Below, piece by piece: positions 25,662 through 34,097 of a stretch of DNA of 64,000 nt. Below the pieces are notes generated by a model that saw nothing but the letters and a program-made list of their open reading frames with translations, was not told the origin of the DNA and ran no database searches. Source of the stretch: Streptomyces macrolidinus (GTDB taxonomy: Bacteria > Actinomycetota > Actinomycetes > Streptomycetales > Streptomycetaceae); NCBI RefSeq assembly GCF_023887685.1, contig NZ_JAMWMR010000016.1:94730-158729 (forward strand), read 5' to 3'. Every line of letters begins with the position of its first letter. Within the stretch, counting starts at the first letter, position 1. The translations under genes were made by a program, and so were the position numbers.

Positions 25662-26534
25662 ATGGGAAGTCACCGACGTTCCGCCGGTGCAATGGAGGAC
25701 GAGCCGCGCACGGATCGCTCGCACCGTAGAAGGAAGGTCCCCGTATCGATGCGCACGGGCCTGCTGGGTGTCTCAGCGGCCGTCGCACTCGGAACGGTGG
25801 CCGTCGCCACGGGGGTGCTGCCCGGTGGCGGGCATGTCACGGTGAGCGGCGATTCCGGCAGCGACACACAAGCCGAGGGCGAGACCGGCCCGGCCGCACA
25901 GGGTGGTACGGCCGACACCGCGAGCGAGCGCGCGGCCACGACCGCCAGCCGCCACTCCGACCGTAAGGACACACCGACCGCGACCCCGTCGGCCTCGGCG
26001 TCGGCCTCGGCGTCCGCTTCGGCCGCTCCGAAGAAGCCGACGCACAAGCCTTCGCCCACCCCGTCCCGGGTGGCCTCGAAGGCACCGACCACCGCCGAGG
26101 CCGCGCGGCCCGCCGCGACGAAGCCGACGAGCGTCCCGCGCCAGCGGACAGCGGCCCCTTCCTCGGTCGAGGCCCAGGTGATCGCGCTGGTCAATCAGGA
26201 GCGGGCCAAGGTGGGCTGCAGTCCGGTGACCGCGAACAGCGCCCTGAGCGGGCTCGCCCAGGCGTTCAGCGAGGACATGGCCGCGCGGAACTTCTTCGAC
26301 CACACCGACCCCAGCGGCAACGACCCCTGGGACCGTGCGAAGGCCCGCGGCATCACCGGCCTGGGCGGCGAGAACATAGCCCGCGGCCAGGCGAACGCCC
26401 AGGCCGTGATGGACGCGTGGATGCACAGCCCCGGCCACCGGGCGAACATCCTCAACTGCGACTTCAAGACGCTGGGCGTCGGCGTGCACTACGGCAGCGG
26501 TGGCCCCTGGTGGACGCAGGACTTCGGTTACTGA
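25662..26534 (+). CDS. Secreted or membrane-anchored CAP-domain protein
   Basis: A 290-residue exported protein. Basic N-terminus (RSHRRRKVPVSMR), a hydrophobic segment at about 32-51 (signal peptide or anchor), a long Ser/Thr/Ala/Pro/Lys linker (about 55-160), then a C-terminal CAP/SCP domain: VNQERAKVGCSPV, AFSEDMAARNFFDHTDPSG, GENIARGQ and MHSPGHRANILN. Bacterial CAP proteins are extracellular; targets are mostly unknown. The ATG at 25662 is chosen because AGGAAGG lies 8 nt upstream. A 14-bp palindrome upstream may be an operator. Confidence 0.92.
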   Translation: MGSHRRSAGAMEDEPRTDRSHRRRKVPVSMRTGLLGVSAAVALGTVAVATGVLPGGGHVTVSGDSGSDTQAEGETGPAAQGGTADTASERAATTASRHSDRKDTPTATPSASASASASASAAPKKPTHKPSPTPSRVASKAPTTAEAARPAATKPTSVPRQRTAAPSSVEAQVIALVNQERAKVGCSPVTANSALSGLAQAFSEDMAARNFFDHTDPSGNDPWDRAKARGITGLGGENIARGQANAQAVMDAWMHSPGHRANILNCDFKTLGVGVHYGSGGPWWTQDFGY

Positions 26535-26553
26535 CGTACTGACGTACTGACGA
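26530..26553. repeat. 8-bp tandem repeat at CAP gene stop
   Basis: ACTGACGT, ACTGACGT, ACTGACGA in tandem; the first copy includes the stop codon. Confidence 0.8.
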
Positions 26554-26559
26554 CGGCGG

Positions 26560-26599
26560 CGGGCGCCGCGGGCACTTACGACGTGACCCGTGGCGCCCG
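26560..26599. terminator. Convergent hairpin over the mutM 3' end
   Basis: CGGGCGCCGCGGG and CCCGTGGCGCCCG pair with one mismatch across 14 nt; the right arm lies within the last codons of mutM. It probably serves the plus-strand CAP gene and perhaps both. Confidence 0.5.
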
Positions 26600-27436
26600 C
26601 TGGCACTTGGGGCAGAAGTAACTGGACCGGTTCATCCAGGAGCGGCGGCGCACCGGTGTGCCACAGCGTCGGCAGGGCAGTCCCTCACGCCCGTACGCGT
26701 CCAGCGACCGGTCGAAGTAGCCCGACTCCCCGTTCACGTTGACGTAGAGGCTGTCGAAGCTGGTGCCGCCGACGGCGAGCGCGGCTTGCATCACCTCCCT
26801 TACGTGGCCGAGGAGTTCGGCCGTGCGCGGGCGGGTGAAGTGCGCGGTCGGGCGCTCGTAGTGGACGCGGGCGCGCCACAGGGCCTCGTCCGCGTAGATG
26901 TTGCCGACGCCGCTGATCAACGACTGGTCGAGCAGGGCCCGTTTGACGGTCGTGCGCTTGCGGCGCAGCGCCTGGTGGAAGGCGTCGTCGTCGAAGGACG
27001 GGTCGAGCGGGTCGCGGGCGATGTGCGCGATGACGTCGGGCAGCCCGTCGGGGTCGGTGTCGTGCAGCGAGAGGCCGCCGAAGGTGCGCTGGTCGACGAA
27101 GCGGAGTTCGGTGCCCTGGCCGTCGTCGAAGCGGACGCGGACGCGCAGGTGCTTCTCGTCGGGGGCGTCGTGCGGCTGGACGAGGAGCTGGCCGCTCATG
27201 CCGAGGTGGGCCAGGATCGCCGTACCGGTGGTGTCGACCGGGATCCAGAGGTACTTGCCGCGTCGGCTCGGGGTGCCGAGGCGTTCGGCCTTCAGCCGGT
27301 GCGCGAAGTCGTCGGCGCCCGCGGTGTGGCGACGGACGGCGCGCGGGTGGAGCACCTCGACATCGGCGACGGTGCGGTGGGCGACCCAGCGTTCCAGGCC
27401 GCGTCGTACGACCTCGACCTCGGGCAACTCGGGCAC
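26576..27436 (-). CDS. mutM: Formamidopyrimidine-DNA glycosylase
   Basis: Base-excision repair enzyme for 8-oxoguanine and formamidopyrimidines with AP-lyase activity. The 286 residues start with MPELPEVE, giving the catalytic Pro2/Glu3 after Met removal; LISGVGNIYADEALWRA is the helix-two-turn-helix, and the C-terminal zinc finger is CRRCGTPVRRRSWMNRSSYFCPKCQ. GTG start with GGAGG 6 nt upstream. rnc lies just upstream but a strong terminator separates them. Confidence 0.96.
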   Translation of the reverse strand: MPELPEVEVVRRGLERWVAHRTVADVEVLHPRAVRRHTAGADDFAHRLKAERLGTPSRRGKYLWIPVDTTGTAILAHLGMSGQLLVQPHDAPDEKHLRVRVRFDDGQGTELRFVDQRTFGGLSLHDTDPDGLPDVIAHIARDPLDPSFDDDAFHQALRRKRTTVKRALLDQSLISGVGNIYADEALWRARVHYERPTAHFTRPRTAELLGHVREVMQAALAVGGTSFDSLYVNVNGESGYFDRSLDAYGREGLPCRRCGTPVRRRSWMNRSSYFCPKCQRAPRVTS

Positions 27437-27572
27437 GGAATCCTCCGGAAGGGTGAACGGGGCCGACGAGCGCAGAGTACCTCTCCGACGGCAGCCCCGG
27501 TCCGCTCATCCCATGCATCCCATGAGCCCCATAGGTCTCCTGCGCCTCGTACGCCGCAAGCCCCGCATACGA

Positions 27573-27610
27573 CGGACCCCGCACCGGCGTGGTCGCCGGG
27601 GCGGGGTCCG
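27573..27610 (-). terminator. 17-bp hairpin after rnc
   Basis: CGGACCCCGCACCGGCG pairs with its complement with one mismatch around TGGT, about 25 nt past the rnc stop. It ends the DUF177-rpmF-rnc transcript. Confidence 0.75.
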
Positions 27611-27635
27611 AGGTGAAGGATCCAGGCCGAAGGAC

Positions 27636-28436
27636 TCAGGCCGTGGCCGGGTCGCTCGTCGAAGCCGAAGACTCGGCCTCGGCCTGCTTCGCGCGCTCGT
27701 CCGCGGCGGCGCGGATGGAGCGCCAGGCCGACTCCGCGGCCTGCTGCTCCGCCTCCTTCTTGCTGCGGCCGGTACCGGTGCCGTACGAGACGCCTCCGAC
27801 GCGGGCAGCAGCAGTAAAGGTCTTCTCGTGGTCCGGGCCGGTCTCCGTGACCAGGTACTCGGGCACACCGAGCCCCTCGGTCGCGGTCAGCTCCTGGAGA
27901 CTGGTCTTCCAGTCCAGGCCGGCACCGAGATTCGAGGACTTCTCGATCAACGGGTCGAAGAGGCGGTGCACCAACTCGCCCGCCGCGTCCAGACCTTGAT
28001 CGAGGTAGACAGCACCGATCACCGCTTCGAGGGTGTCGGCGAGGATGGACGCCTTGTCCCGGCCGCCCGTGCCCTCTTCGCCCCGGCCGAGCCGGATGAA
28101 GGAGCCGAGGTCGAGCCCGCGGCTCACCCCGGCCAGCGCACGCGAGTTGACCACCGCGGCCCGCAACTTGGCCAGTTGGCCTTCGGGCAGGTCGGGGTGG
28201 GTGCGGTACAGCGTGTCCGTGACGACGAGGCCGAGCACGGAGTCCCCGAGGAACTCCAGCCGCTCGTTCGTCGGCAGGCCGCCGTTCTCGTATGCGTAAG
28301 AGCGATGGGTCAGCGCACGCACCAGAAGGGCGGACTCGACCTTGTAGCCGAGCCGCCCTTCCAGAAGCGTGTGGGACGAGGCCGTGTTGTCCGCCGCACC
28401 CCCGTTGCGACGGGGACTGCTTTTGGCGTCAGACAT
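27636..28436 (-). CDS. rnc: Ribonuclease III (AbsB-type)
   Basis: Double-strand-specific endonuclease for rRNA and mRNA processing; its loss in S. coelicolor (absB) blocks antibiotic production. 266 residues: catalytic signature NERLEFLGDSVLGLVV, second acidic cluster DTLEAVIGAVYLD, then a dsRNA-binding domain (DWKTSLQELTATEGLG to GRSKKEAEQQAAESAW). The ATG at 28436 begins MSDAKSSPRRNGG and has AGG upstream; the frame is open for 37 further codons with no family similarity. It starts 19 nt after the rpmF stop. Confidence 0.96.
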   Translation of the reverse strand: MSDAKSSPRRNGGAADNTASSHTLLEGRLGYKVESALLVRALTHRSYAYENGGLPTNERLEFLGDSVLGLVVTDTLYRTHPDLPEGQLAKLRAAVVNSRALAGVSRGLDLGSFIRLGRGEEGTGGRDKASILADTLEAVIGAVYLDQGLDAAGELVHRLFDPLIEKSSNLGAGLDWKTSLQELTATEGLGVPEYLVTETGPDHEKTFTAAARVGGVSYGTGTGRSKKEAEQQAAESAWRSIRAAADERAKQAEAESSASTSDPATA

Positions 28437-28455
28437 CAGACCTGTCACCAGCCGC

Positions 28456-28629
28456 TCAGACCTCGAGGACCTGACGCTTGTTGTAGGTGCCGCACGAGGG
28501 GCACGCAATGTGCTGCTGCTTGGGCTCGTGGCAGCGCTCGCACGCAACCAGGGTGGGGACCGCAGCCTTCCACTGCGACCGGCGGTGGCGCGTGTTGCTG
28601 CGCGACATCTTCCGCTTCGGAACAGCCAC
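28456..28629 (-). CDS. rpmF: 50S ribosomal protein L32
   Basis: The 57-residue protein reads MAVPKRKMSRSNTRHRR at its N-terminus and ends KRQVLEV. It has zinc-ribbon cysteines CERC and CPSC, so it is the zinc-binding (C+) form. The GTG at 28629 has AGGAG 8 nt upstream and lies 2 nt after the DUF177 stop, the conserved yceD-rpmF arrangement. Confidence 0.96.
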   Translation of the reverse strand: MAVPKRKMSRSNTRHRRSQWKAAVPTLVACERCHEPKQQHIACPSCGTYNKRQVLEV

Positions 28630-28631
28630 GG

Positions 28632-29276
28632 CTACTTCTCCTGCTTCTCGTCGACGCCCGCATCGGCGCCGCTCTTGTCGTCCTTATCGCCGGGTTCGAG
28701 TGAACCGGCGAGTCCCTGCAGTGCCGCCCAACGGATGTCGACGGCGTCGTGGTGGTGGTCCGGGTCGTCTGCGAGTCGTGCCCCGCACTGGGAGCACAGA
28801 CCCGGGCAGTCCTCCCGGCACACCGGCTGCATCGGCAGTGCGAGCACCACCGCATCGCGCAGCAGAGGTTCGAGGTCGAACAGGCCGTCCTCGAGGAAGA
28901 ATCTGTCCTCGTCGTCCTCGGCGTCGTCGCCGGGTTCCGTCACAGGACGGCCCCGGTCGTCGGCGTCAGGGTACGAGAACATCTCCTGGAAGTCCGCTTC
29001 GAGCTCCAGCTCCAGCGGCTCCAGACACCTTACGCACTCCCCCTCGGCCGATGCACGGGCGGTACCCGTGACGAGTACCCCTTCCATGACCGACTCGAGT
29101 CGGAGTTCGAGCTCCACCGGGGCGCCCTCGGGCACCCCGACGACTCCTTGGACACCGAAGTCCTTCGGGGCGTCGACCGTGCGGTTCAGGCGCTGCAGCG
29201 CACCAGGACGCCGACCCAGCTCGTGCGTGTCGAACACGAAGGGGTTGCGGTGGTCGAGGTGGGCGTTCAGGGCCAT
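28632..29276 (-). CDS. YceD/DUF177 family protein
   Basis: A 214-residue acidic protein of the family nearly always found upstream of rpmF and implicated in 23S rRNA accumulation or processing in other organisms. Visible: MALNAHLDHRNPFVFDTHELGRRPG, a central CVRCLEPLELE, and C-terminal CREDCPGLCSQCG, which together give possible metal-binding cysteines. The tail is very acidic. The ATG at 29276 is chosen as the family start; upstream extension lacks similarity. Confidence 0.9.
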   Translation of the reverse strand: MALNAHLDHRNPFVFDTHELGRRPGALQRLNRTVDAPKDFGVQGVVGVPEGAPVELELRLESVMEGVLVTGTARASAEGECVRCLEPLELELEADFQEMFSYPDADDRGRPVTEPGDDAEDDEDRFFLEDGLFDLEPLLRDAVVLALPMQPVCREDCPGLCSQCGARLADDPDHHHDAVDIRWAALQGLAGSLEPGDKDDKSGADAGVDEKQEK

Positions 29277-29441
29277 TCCTGCTTTCGGTCTTCGAAGCTC
29301 GGGGAGAGACGCCGTCCCGCGGTGTTCCGGGCAGCGCAGATCGCTATGGGTACGTGCGACCGAAGAGCCAGGATACTTGACCTTTCGCTCTCGGCCCAAT
29401 CCGGTCCCTCCAGGGGCCGGGACCTCGCGCGTCGGGAGCGC

Positions 29442-30515
29442 TCAGTGACCGCCGCGTCCCTGTTCGTACTCCCGCAACTGCTCGGCACTGATCATGCTGG
29501 TGTCGAAGAGGCTGGTCTCGTCCAGGACGTTGTCCTTGCCGTAGCCCTGCTGCGTCTGCCCCTGCCCCTGGACCTGTCCCTGGCCGTACGAGGTCTGCTG
29601 GTCGTACGTCTGCGCCTGCGGGTAGGCGGCGTACGGATCGGCCTGCTGGTAGCCGTACGCGTCCTGCTGGGCATACGCCTGCTGGTACCCGTAGGGGTCG
29701 CTCTGCTGGTAGCCGTACGGGGCCTGGGTCTGCGCGTAGGCCGGCTCCTCGGCGTGGCTCGGCCGGGCCGGGGCGGCCTGGGGGCGGGCCGGGGTGTCGG
29801 CGAGGGCCGCGAGATCGGCGAGGTAGTCGGCGTCGCTGGAGTGCTGCACTGTCGTCATGTCGTCGGCGAGGGCGCCGAGGTCGTCGGTGGCGATACGGCC
29901 CTGGAGCTTCTGGCGGCCCTTGCCGACGGCCTCCAGGGTCTTGGCGAGCACGGCCTCGAAGGCGCCGAGCTTGGCGTCCACATAGCTGTCGGCGTCGCGG
30001 CGCAGGGTCTCGGGGTCATGGCTGCGCTCGGGGGCGTCCGCGTCCTCGCGGCCCTGCTCGTCGAGGCCGGGACCGGTGCCGAGGAGCTTCTCGCGGCCAC
30101 GGCCGACCGAGCCGAGCGTCTTGGTGAGGACGACCTCGAAGTTGGCGAGCTTGGAGTCGACGTACTCGTCGGCCTCCGCGCGGACCTCCTCGGCCTCCTG
30201 ACGGGCCTCGGTCAGGATGCGGTCCGCCTCGCTCTGGGAGCGGCGGGCGACCTCCGTGTCGGAGATCAGGGAGCCGCGCTCGGCATGGGCACCCTCGATG
30301 ATCCGCTCGGCCTCCTGGCGGGCCCGCTCGACCATCTGCTCACGGTCGCCGATCAACTCCCGGGCCTGGGCCAGGGAGTCGGGCAGCGCCGCGCGCACCT
30401 CCTCGAGCTTCGAGAGCAGTTCGGCGCGGTTGATCACGCACGAGGCCGACATGGGCATGGCTCGGGCGCTGGAAACCATCGCGACGATCTCGTCGAGCTT
30501 CTTCTGCACGTCCAC
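29442..30515 (-). CDS. DivIVA/SepIVA-like coiled-coil cell-division protein
   Basis: A 357-residue protein. Residues 1-20 (MDVQKKLDEIVAMVSSARAM) resemble the membrane-targeting start of DivIVA-like proteins. There are long coiled coils rich in Ala/Glu/Arg (25-135) and two copies of a block with YVDxKLxxFExVLxKTL...GR..L (about 116-145 and 185-215). A Tyr/Gln-rich disordered tail has YGYQQ-type repeats (250-330), and the protein ends MISAEQLREYEQG. Similar proteins are annotated as ATP-synthase-B-like. Its place beside coaD matches mycobacterial SepIVA as I remember it, so a role in envelope growth or septation is plausible. GTG start, weak Shine-Dalgarno. Confidence 0.75.
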   Translation of the reverse strand: MDVQKKLDEIVAMVSSARAMPMSASCVINRAELLSKLEEVRAALPDSLAQARELIGDREQMVERARQEAERIIEGAHAERGSLISDTEVARRSQSEADRILTEARQEAEEVRAEADEYVDSKLANFEVVLTKTLGSVGRGREKLLGTGPGLDEQGREDADAPERSHDPETLRRDADSYVDAKLGAFEAVLAKTLEAVGKGRQKLQGRIATDDLGALADDMTTVQHSSDADYLADLAALADTPARPQAAPARPSHAEEPAYAQTQAPYGYQQSDPYGYQQAYAQQDAYGYQQADPYAAYPQAQTYDQQTSYGQGQVQGQGQTQQGYGKDNVLDETSLFDTSMISAEQLREYEQGRGGH

Positions 30516-30617
30516 CGTGTGCTCGCCACTCTCTACAGCCGGGTTGGAGACGGTCGGGTCGACTGTACGACCACTCCCGCCCCACCCGACACCGGGTGAC
30601 GGTCCGTCAGCTCCTGA

Positions 30618-30637
30618 GGGGGCCGGACGCGGCCCCC
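30618..30637 (-). terminator. Hairpin directly after coaD
   Basis: GGGGGCC and GGCCCCC around a 6-nt loop begin 1 nt past the coaD stop. It probably separates coaD from the SepIVA-like gene. Confidence 0.5.
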
Positions 30638-30638
30638 A

Positions 30639-31118
30639 TCAGCCTTTCGCGAAGCGCCTGTTGAGGGCGTCCAGGACGACCGGCGGCACGAGGTGGGAGA
30701 CGTCGCCGCCCCAGGCCGCGACCTCCTTCACCAGCGAGGAGGACAGGAAGCTGTAGGTGGGGTTGGTGGGGACGAAGAGGGTCTCCACCCCGGAGAGGCC
30801 GTTGTTCATCTGCGCCATCTGCAGCTCGTAGTCGAAGTCGCTGACGGCGCGCAGGCCCTTGACGATGGCGGGGACGTCACGCTGCTTGCAGTAGTCGACC
30901 AGCAGGCCGTGGTACGCCTCCACGCGGACGTTCCCGAACTCGGCGGTGACCTGGCGGATCAGGTCGATCCGCTCGTCGACCTCGAACAGGCCCTTCTTGG
31001 ACTTGTTGATCATCACCGCGACGAACACCTCGTCGTACAGCTTCGAAGCGCGGGCGATGATGTCGAGATGTCCGTTGGTGATCGGGTCGTACGACCCGGG
31101 ACAGACGGCGCGGCGCAC
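30639..31118 (-). CDS. coaD: Phosphopantetheine adenylyltransferase
   Basis: Fourth step of coenzyme A synthesis: 4'-phosphopantetheine plus ATP to dephospho-CoA. The 159 residues begin MRRAVCPGSYDPITNGHLDII with the nucleotidyltransferase NGHL motif, and contain VKGLRAVSDFDYELQMAQMN and the C-terminal YSFLSSSLVKE. The GTG at 31118 is preferred: it gives family length and has GAGGGA 7 nt upstream. A longer frame begins at an ATG overlapping the rsmD stop. Confidence 0.96.
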   Translation of the reverse strand: MRRAVCPGSYDPITNGHLDIIARASKLYDEVFVAVMINKSKKGLFEVDERIDLIRQVTAEFGNVRVEAYHGLLVDYCKQRDVPAIVKGLRAVSDFDYELQMAQMNNGLSGVETLFVPTNPTYSFLSSSLVKEVAAWGGDVSHLVPPVVLDALNRRFAKG

Positions 31119-31144
31119 TTGAGATCCCTCGCTCTCCGGTCCGG

Positions 31145-31732
31145 TCATCGTGCGTCTTCGCACGTAGAGGCGGCGCGACCGTACCAAAACGTCCCCTCAC
31201 CGTAGCGACGGGCCCGGAGGGCTTCGAAGCCGTCGGGCCACTGGAACTCTCCGCCTCTGGTGCTGCGCTCCACGGTGACGAGGGCTTCGGTCGCAAGCCA
31301 GCCCCCGGTGCGGAGTGTGAGCAGAATCTCGCGGAGATCGCCGTCGGAGACCGCGTACGGCGGGTCCAGGAAGACGATGTCGTACGGCTGCGCCGGGGCC
31401 GGCGCCTGGACGATCTGCTCCGCTTTGCCCGTTCTGACCTCGGCGCCGGGCAGGCCGATCGCCTTGACGTTCTCGCGGACCGTACGGGCGGCGCGGGCGT
31501 CGGCCTCGACCAGGAGGGTGTGCCCCGCGCCGCGGGAGAGGGCCTCCAGGCCGACGGCGCCCGAGCCCGCGTACAGGTCGAGGACCCGCTCGCCGTCGAG
31601 CGGGCCGCCGAGGAGGGACTGCCAGGTGGAGAAGAGGCCCTCGCGCGCGCGGTCGGAGGTGGGACGGGTGCCGTTCCCGGGCGGGACGGCCAGACGGCGT
31701 CCGCCGGCCCGGCCGGCGATCACGCGGGTCAT
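31145..31732 (-). CDS. rsmD: 16S rRNA (guanine966-N2)-methyltransferase
   Basis: A 195-residue methyltransferase starting MTRVIAGRAGGRRLAVPPG. SAM-binding motif LDLYAGSGAVGLEALSRGA and catalytic FLDPPYA (N/DPPY) are intact. AAGGA lies 8 nt before the ATG. It is paired with coaD (26 nt gap), a widespread arrangement. Confidence 0.95.
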   Translation of the reverse strand: MTRVIAGRAGGRRLAVPPGNGTRPTSDRAREGLFSTWQSLLGGPLDGERVLDLYAGSGAVGLEALSRGAGHTLLVEADARAARTVRENVKAIGLPGAEVRTGKAEQIVQAPAPAQPYDIVFLDPPYAVSDGDLREILLTLRTGGWLATEALVTVERSTRGGEFQWPDGFEALRARRYGEGTFWYGRAASTCEDAR

Positions 31733-31837
31733 CTCTTCGGTCCTTGTCGGTGGGCGGTGCGGTGACGCCTTCCAGTCTCTCAGCCGAACGCGCCGGGGAA
31801 CGCACCTGCCCTCGCCACGTTCCGCGAGGGTCCGCGC

Positions 31838-34036
31838 TCACCCCTTGTCCAGATACTGCTCCCGTTCCTCGTCCAGGAGGGCTTCGAGGGCCGTGCGCAG
31901 GCCGGGGAGGTGGTCCAGGTCCGGGTCTGCGGCGACCACCGCGGTGGCCTCCTCCCGGGCCTCGGCGATGATCTCCTCGTCCTCGATGACCGCGAGCATG
32001 CGCAACGAGGAGCGGGCGCCGGACTGGGCCTGGCCGAGGACGTCGCCCTCGCGGCGCTGCTCCAGATCGATCCGGGACAGCTCGAAGCCGTCGAGCGTGG
32101 ACGCCACGGCACCCAGGCGCTGACGGGCCGCGCTCGCCTCGGGCATCTCCGTGACCAGGAGGCAGAGTCCGGGCGCCGAACCACGGCCGACCCGGCCGCG
32201 CAACTGGTGGAGCTGCGAGACCCCGAAGCGGTCGGCGTCCATGATCACCATCGCGGTGGCGTTGGGGACGTTGACGCCGACCTCGATGACCGTCGTCGCG
32301 ACCAGGACGTCCGTCTCACCGGCGGCGAAGCGGCGCATCACCGCGTCTTTGTCGTCCGGCTGCATCCGCCCGTGCAGAACCTCGACCCCGAGTCCTTGCA
32401 GGGGCCCCTTGGCGAGCCGGTCGGCCACGTCGAGCACGGCGAGCGGCGGGCGCTTCTCGGCCTCGTCCTCGGGGGACTTCTTCTTCGCCCCCTCCTCCTC
32501 GTCCCCGATGCGCGGGCAGACGACGTACGCCTGGTGGCCGTTCGCCACTTCCTCGCGCACCCGCTCCCAGGTACGGGTCAGGAAGTGCGGCTTGTCCGCG
32601 GCGGGCACCACATGGCTGGCGATCGGCGAGCGCCCGGCCGGGAGCTGGTCGAGGACGGAGGTCTCCAGGTCGCCGAAGACGGTCATGGCGACCGTGCGCG
32701 GAATGGGCGTGGCCGTCATGACGAGCAGATGGGGCGGCTGCTTGCCCTTGCCACGCAGCGCGTCCCGCTGCTCCACCCCGAAGCGGTGCTGCTCGTCCAC
32801 CACGACCAGCCCGAGGTCATGGAACCGGACCTTGTCCTCGATCAGCGCATGCGTGCCGATCACGATGCCCGCTTCCGCGGTGACGAGGTCGAGCAGCGCC
32901 TGTCGCCGCGCCGCCGCGCCCATGGAGCCGGTGAGCAGCACGACCTTGGTGCCGTGCTCGGCACCGCCGAGCATCCCTCCTTCGGCCAGCTCGCCCATCA
33001 TCTCCACGATCGACCGGTGGTGCTGCTGGGCGAGCACCTCGGTGGGGGCGAGCATGGCGGCCTGCCCGCCCGCGTCCACCACCGCGAGCATGGCCCGCAG
33101 GGCGACCATCGTCTTGCCCGAGCCGACCTCGCCCTGCAGCAGGCGGTGCATCGGATGCTCGGTGGCCAGGTCGTCGAAGATCTCCCGGGAGACCTTCCGC
33201 TGGCCCTCGGTGAGGGTGAAGGGGAGCCGGGCGTCGAAGGCCGTCAACAGGCCGTCGGGGCGGGGGACACGGGGCACCGCCGGGAGTTCGGCGTCGGCGT
33301 GGCGGCGGCGGGCGAGGGCGACCTGGAGGACGAAGGCCTCGTCCCACTTCAGCCGGGAGCGGGCCTCGGTGATGTCCGCCTTGGTGTGCGGGCGGTGGAT
33401 CTTCAGGAGGGCTTCGGGCAGGGAGAGCAGGCCCCTGCCGTCGCGGAGGGAGTCCGGCAGCGGGTCGATCGCCTCCTGGGCGCTCGGCAGCACTGTCTGC
33501 ACCGCCTTGGCGATCTTCCAGGACTCCAGCTTGGCCGTGGCCGGGTAGAGCGGGATCAGGGCGCCCGCCCAACTGTCCACCGTCTCCGTCACGTCGTCGC
33601 CGCGCAGCAACTCGTAGGCAGGATGGGCGAGTTGGAGCCTGCGGTTGAAGACGGAGACCTTGCCCGCGAAGAGCGCACGGGTGCCCGGCAGTAGCTCCTT
33701 GTGCGGCTTGTGCACGCCGTTGCCGAAGAAGACGAGCTGGAGACGGCCGCTGCCGTCGGTGATGGTGACCTCCAGCCGCTGGCCCTTGCCGCGCGGGGCC
33801 TTGGCCGAGGCGAAGGTGTGCAGGCGGGCGTCGGCGACCTGGGCCACCACCGTGACGTGCTCGTCCATGGGCAGATCGGCGAGATGCGTGAGCTGCCCGC
33901 GCTCCTCGTATCTGCGGGGGTAGTGGTGGAGCAGGTCTCCGACGGTGTGCAGGCCGAGGCGCTCGGCCATCACCTTCGCGGTGGCGGGGCCGAGCACCTT
34001 CTTCAGTGGTTCTTCCAGTGCGGGCACGGGATCCAT
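31838..34036 (-). CDS. recG: ATP-dependent DNA helicase RecG
   Basis: Branch-migration helicase for stalled forks and Holliday junctions. 732 residues: N-terminal wedge/OB region (GDLLHHYPRRYEER, then a beta-barrel around 60-150), Walker A LLQGEVGSGKT, motif II VVVDEQHRFGVEQR (DEQH box), motif VI with QLRGRVGRG, and C-terminal TAR-type segment. An insert (EEEGAKKKSPEDEAEKR) in the helicase domain is typical of actinobacteria. The ATG at 34036 starts MDPVPALEEPL; no Shine-Dalgarno is seen, so the exact start is less certain. Confidence 0.96.
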   Translation of the reverse strand: MDPVPALEEPLKKVLGPATAKVMAERLGLHTVGDLLHHYPRRYEERGQLTHLADLPMDEHVTVVAQVADARLHTFASAKAPRGKGQRLEVTITDGSGRLQLVFFGNGVHKPHKELLPGTRALFAGKVSVFNRRLQLAHPAYELLRGDDVTETVDSWAGALIPLYPATAKLESWKIAKAVQTVLPSAQEAIDPLPDSLRDGRGLLSLPEALLKIHRPHTKADITEARSRLKWDEAFVLQVALARRRHADAELPAVPRVPRPDGLLTAFDARLPFTLTEGQRKVSREIFDDLATEHPMHRLLQGEVGSGKTMVALRAMLAVVDAGGQAAMLAPTEVLAQQHHRSIVEMMGELAEGGMLGGAEHGTKVVLLTGSMGAAARRQALLDLVTAEAGIVIGTHALIEDKVRFHDLGLVVVDEQHRFGVEQRDALRGKGKQPPHLLVMTATPIPRTVAMTVFGDLETSVLDQLPAGRSPIASHVVPAADKPHFLTRTWERVREEVANGHQAYVVCPRIGDEEEGAKKKSPEDEAEKRPPLAVLDVADRLAKGPLQGLGVEVLHGRMQPDDKDAVMRRFAAGETDVLVATTVIEVGVNVPNATAMVIMDADRFGVSQLHQLRGRVGRGSAPGLCLLVTEMPEASAARQRLGAVASTLDGFELSRIDLEQRREGDVLGQAQSGARSSLRMLAVIEDEEIIAEAREEATAVVAADPDLDHLPGLRTALEALLDEEREQYLDKG

Positions 34037-34097
34037 TGCACACCACGGCACCGACAATGCCGTAGACGCCCCGCGAACCCGCAGGTCAAAGGCGCTG

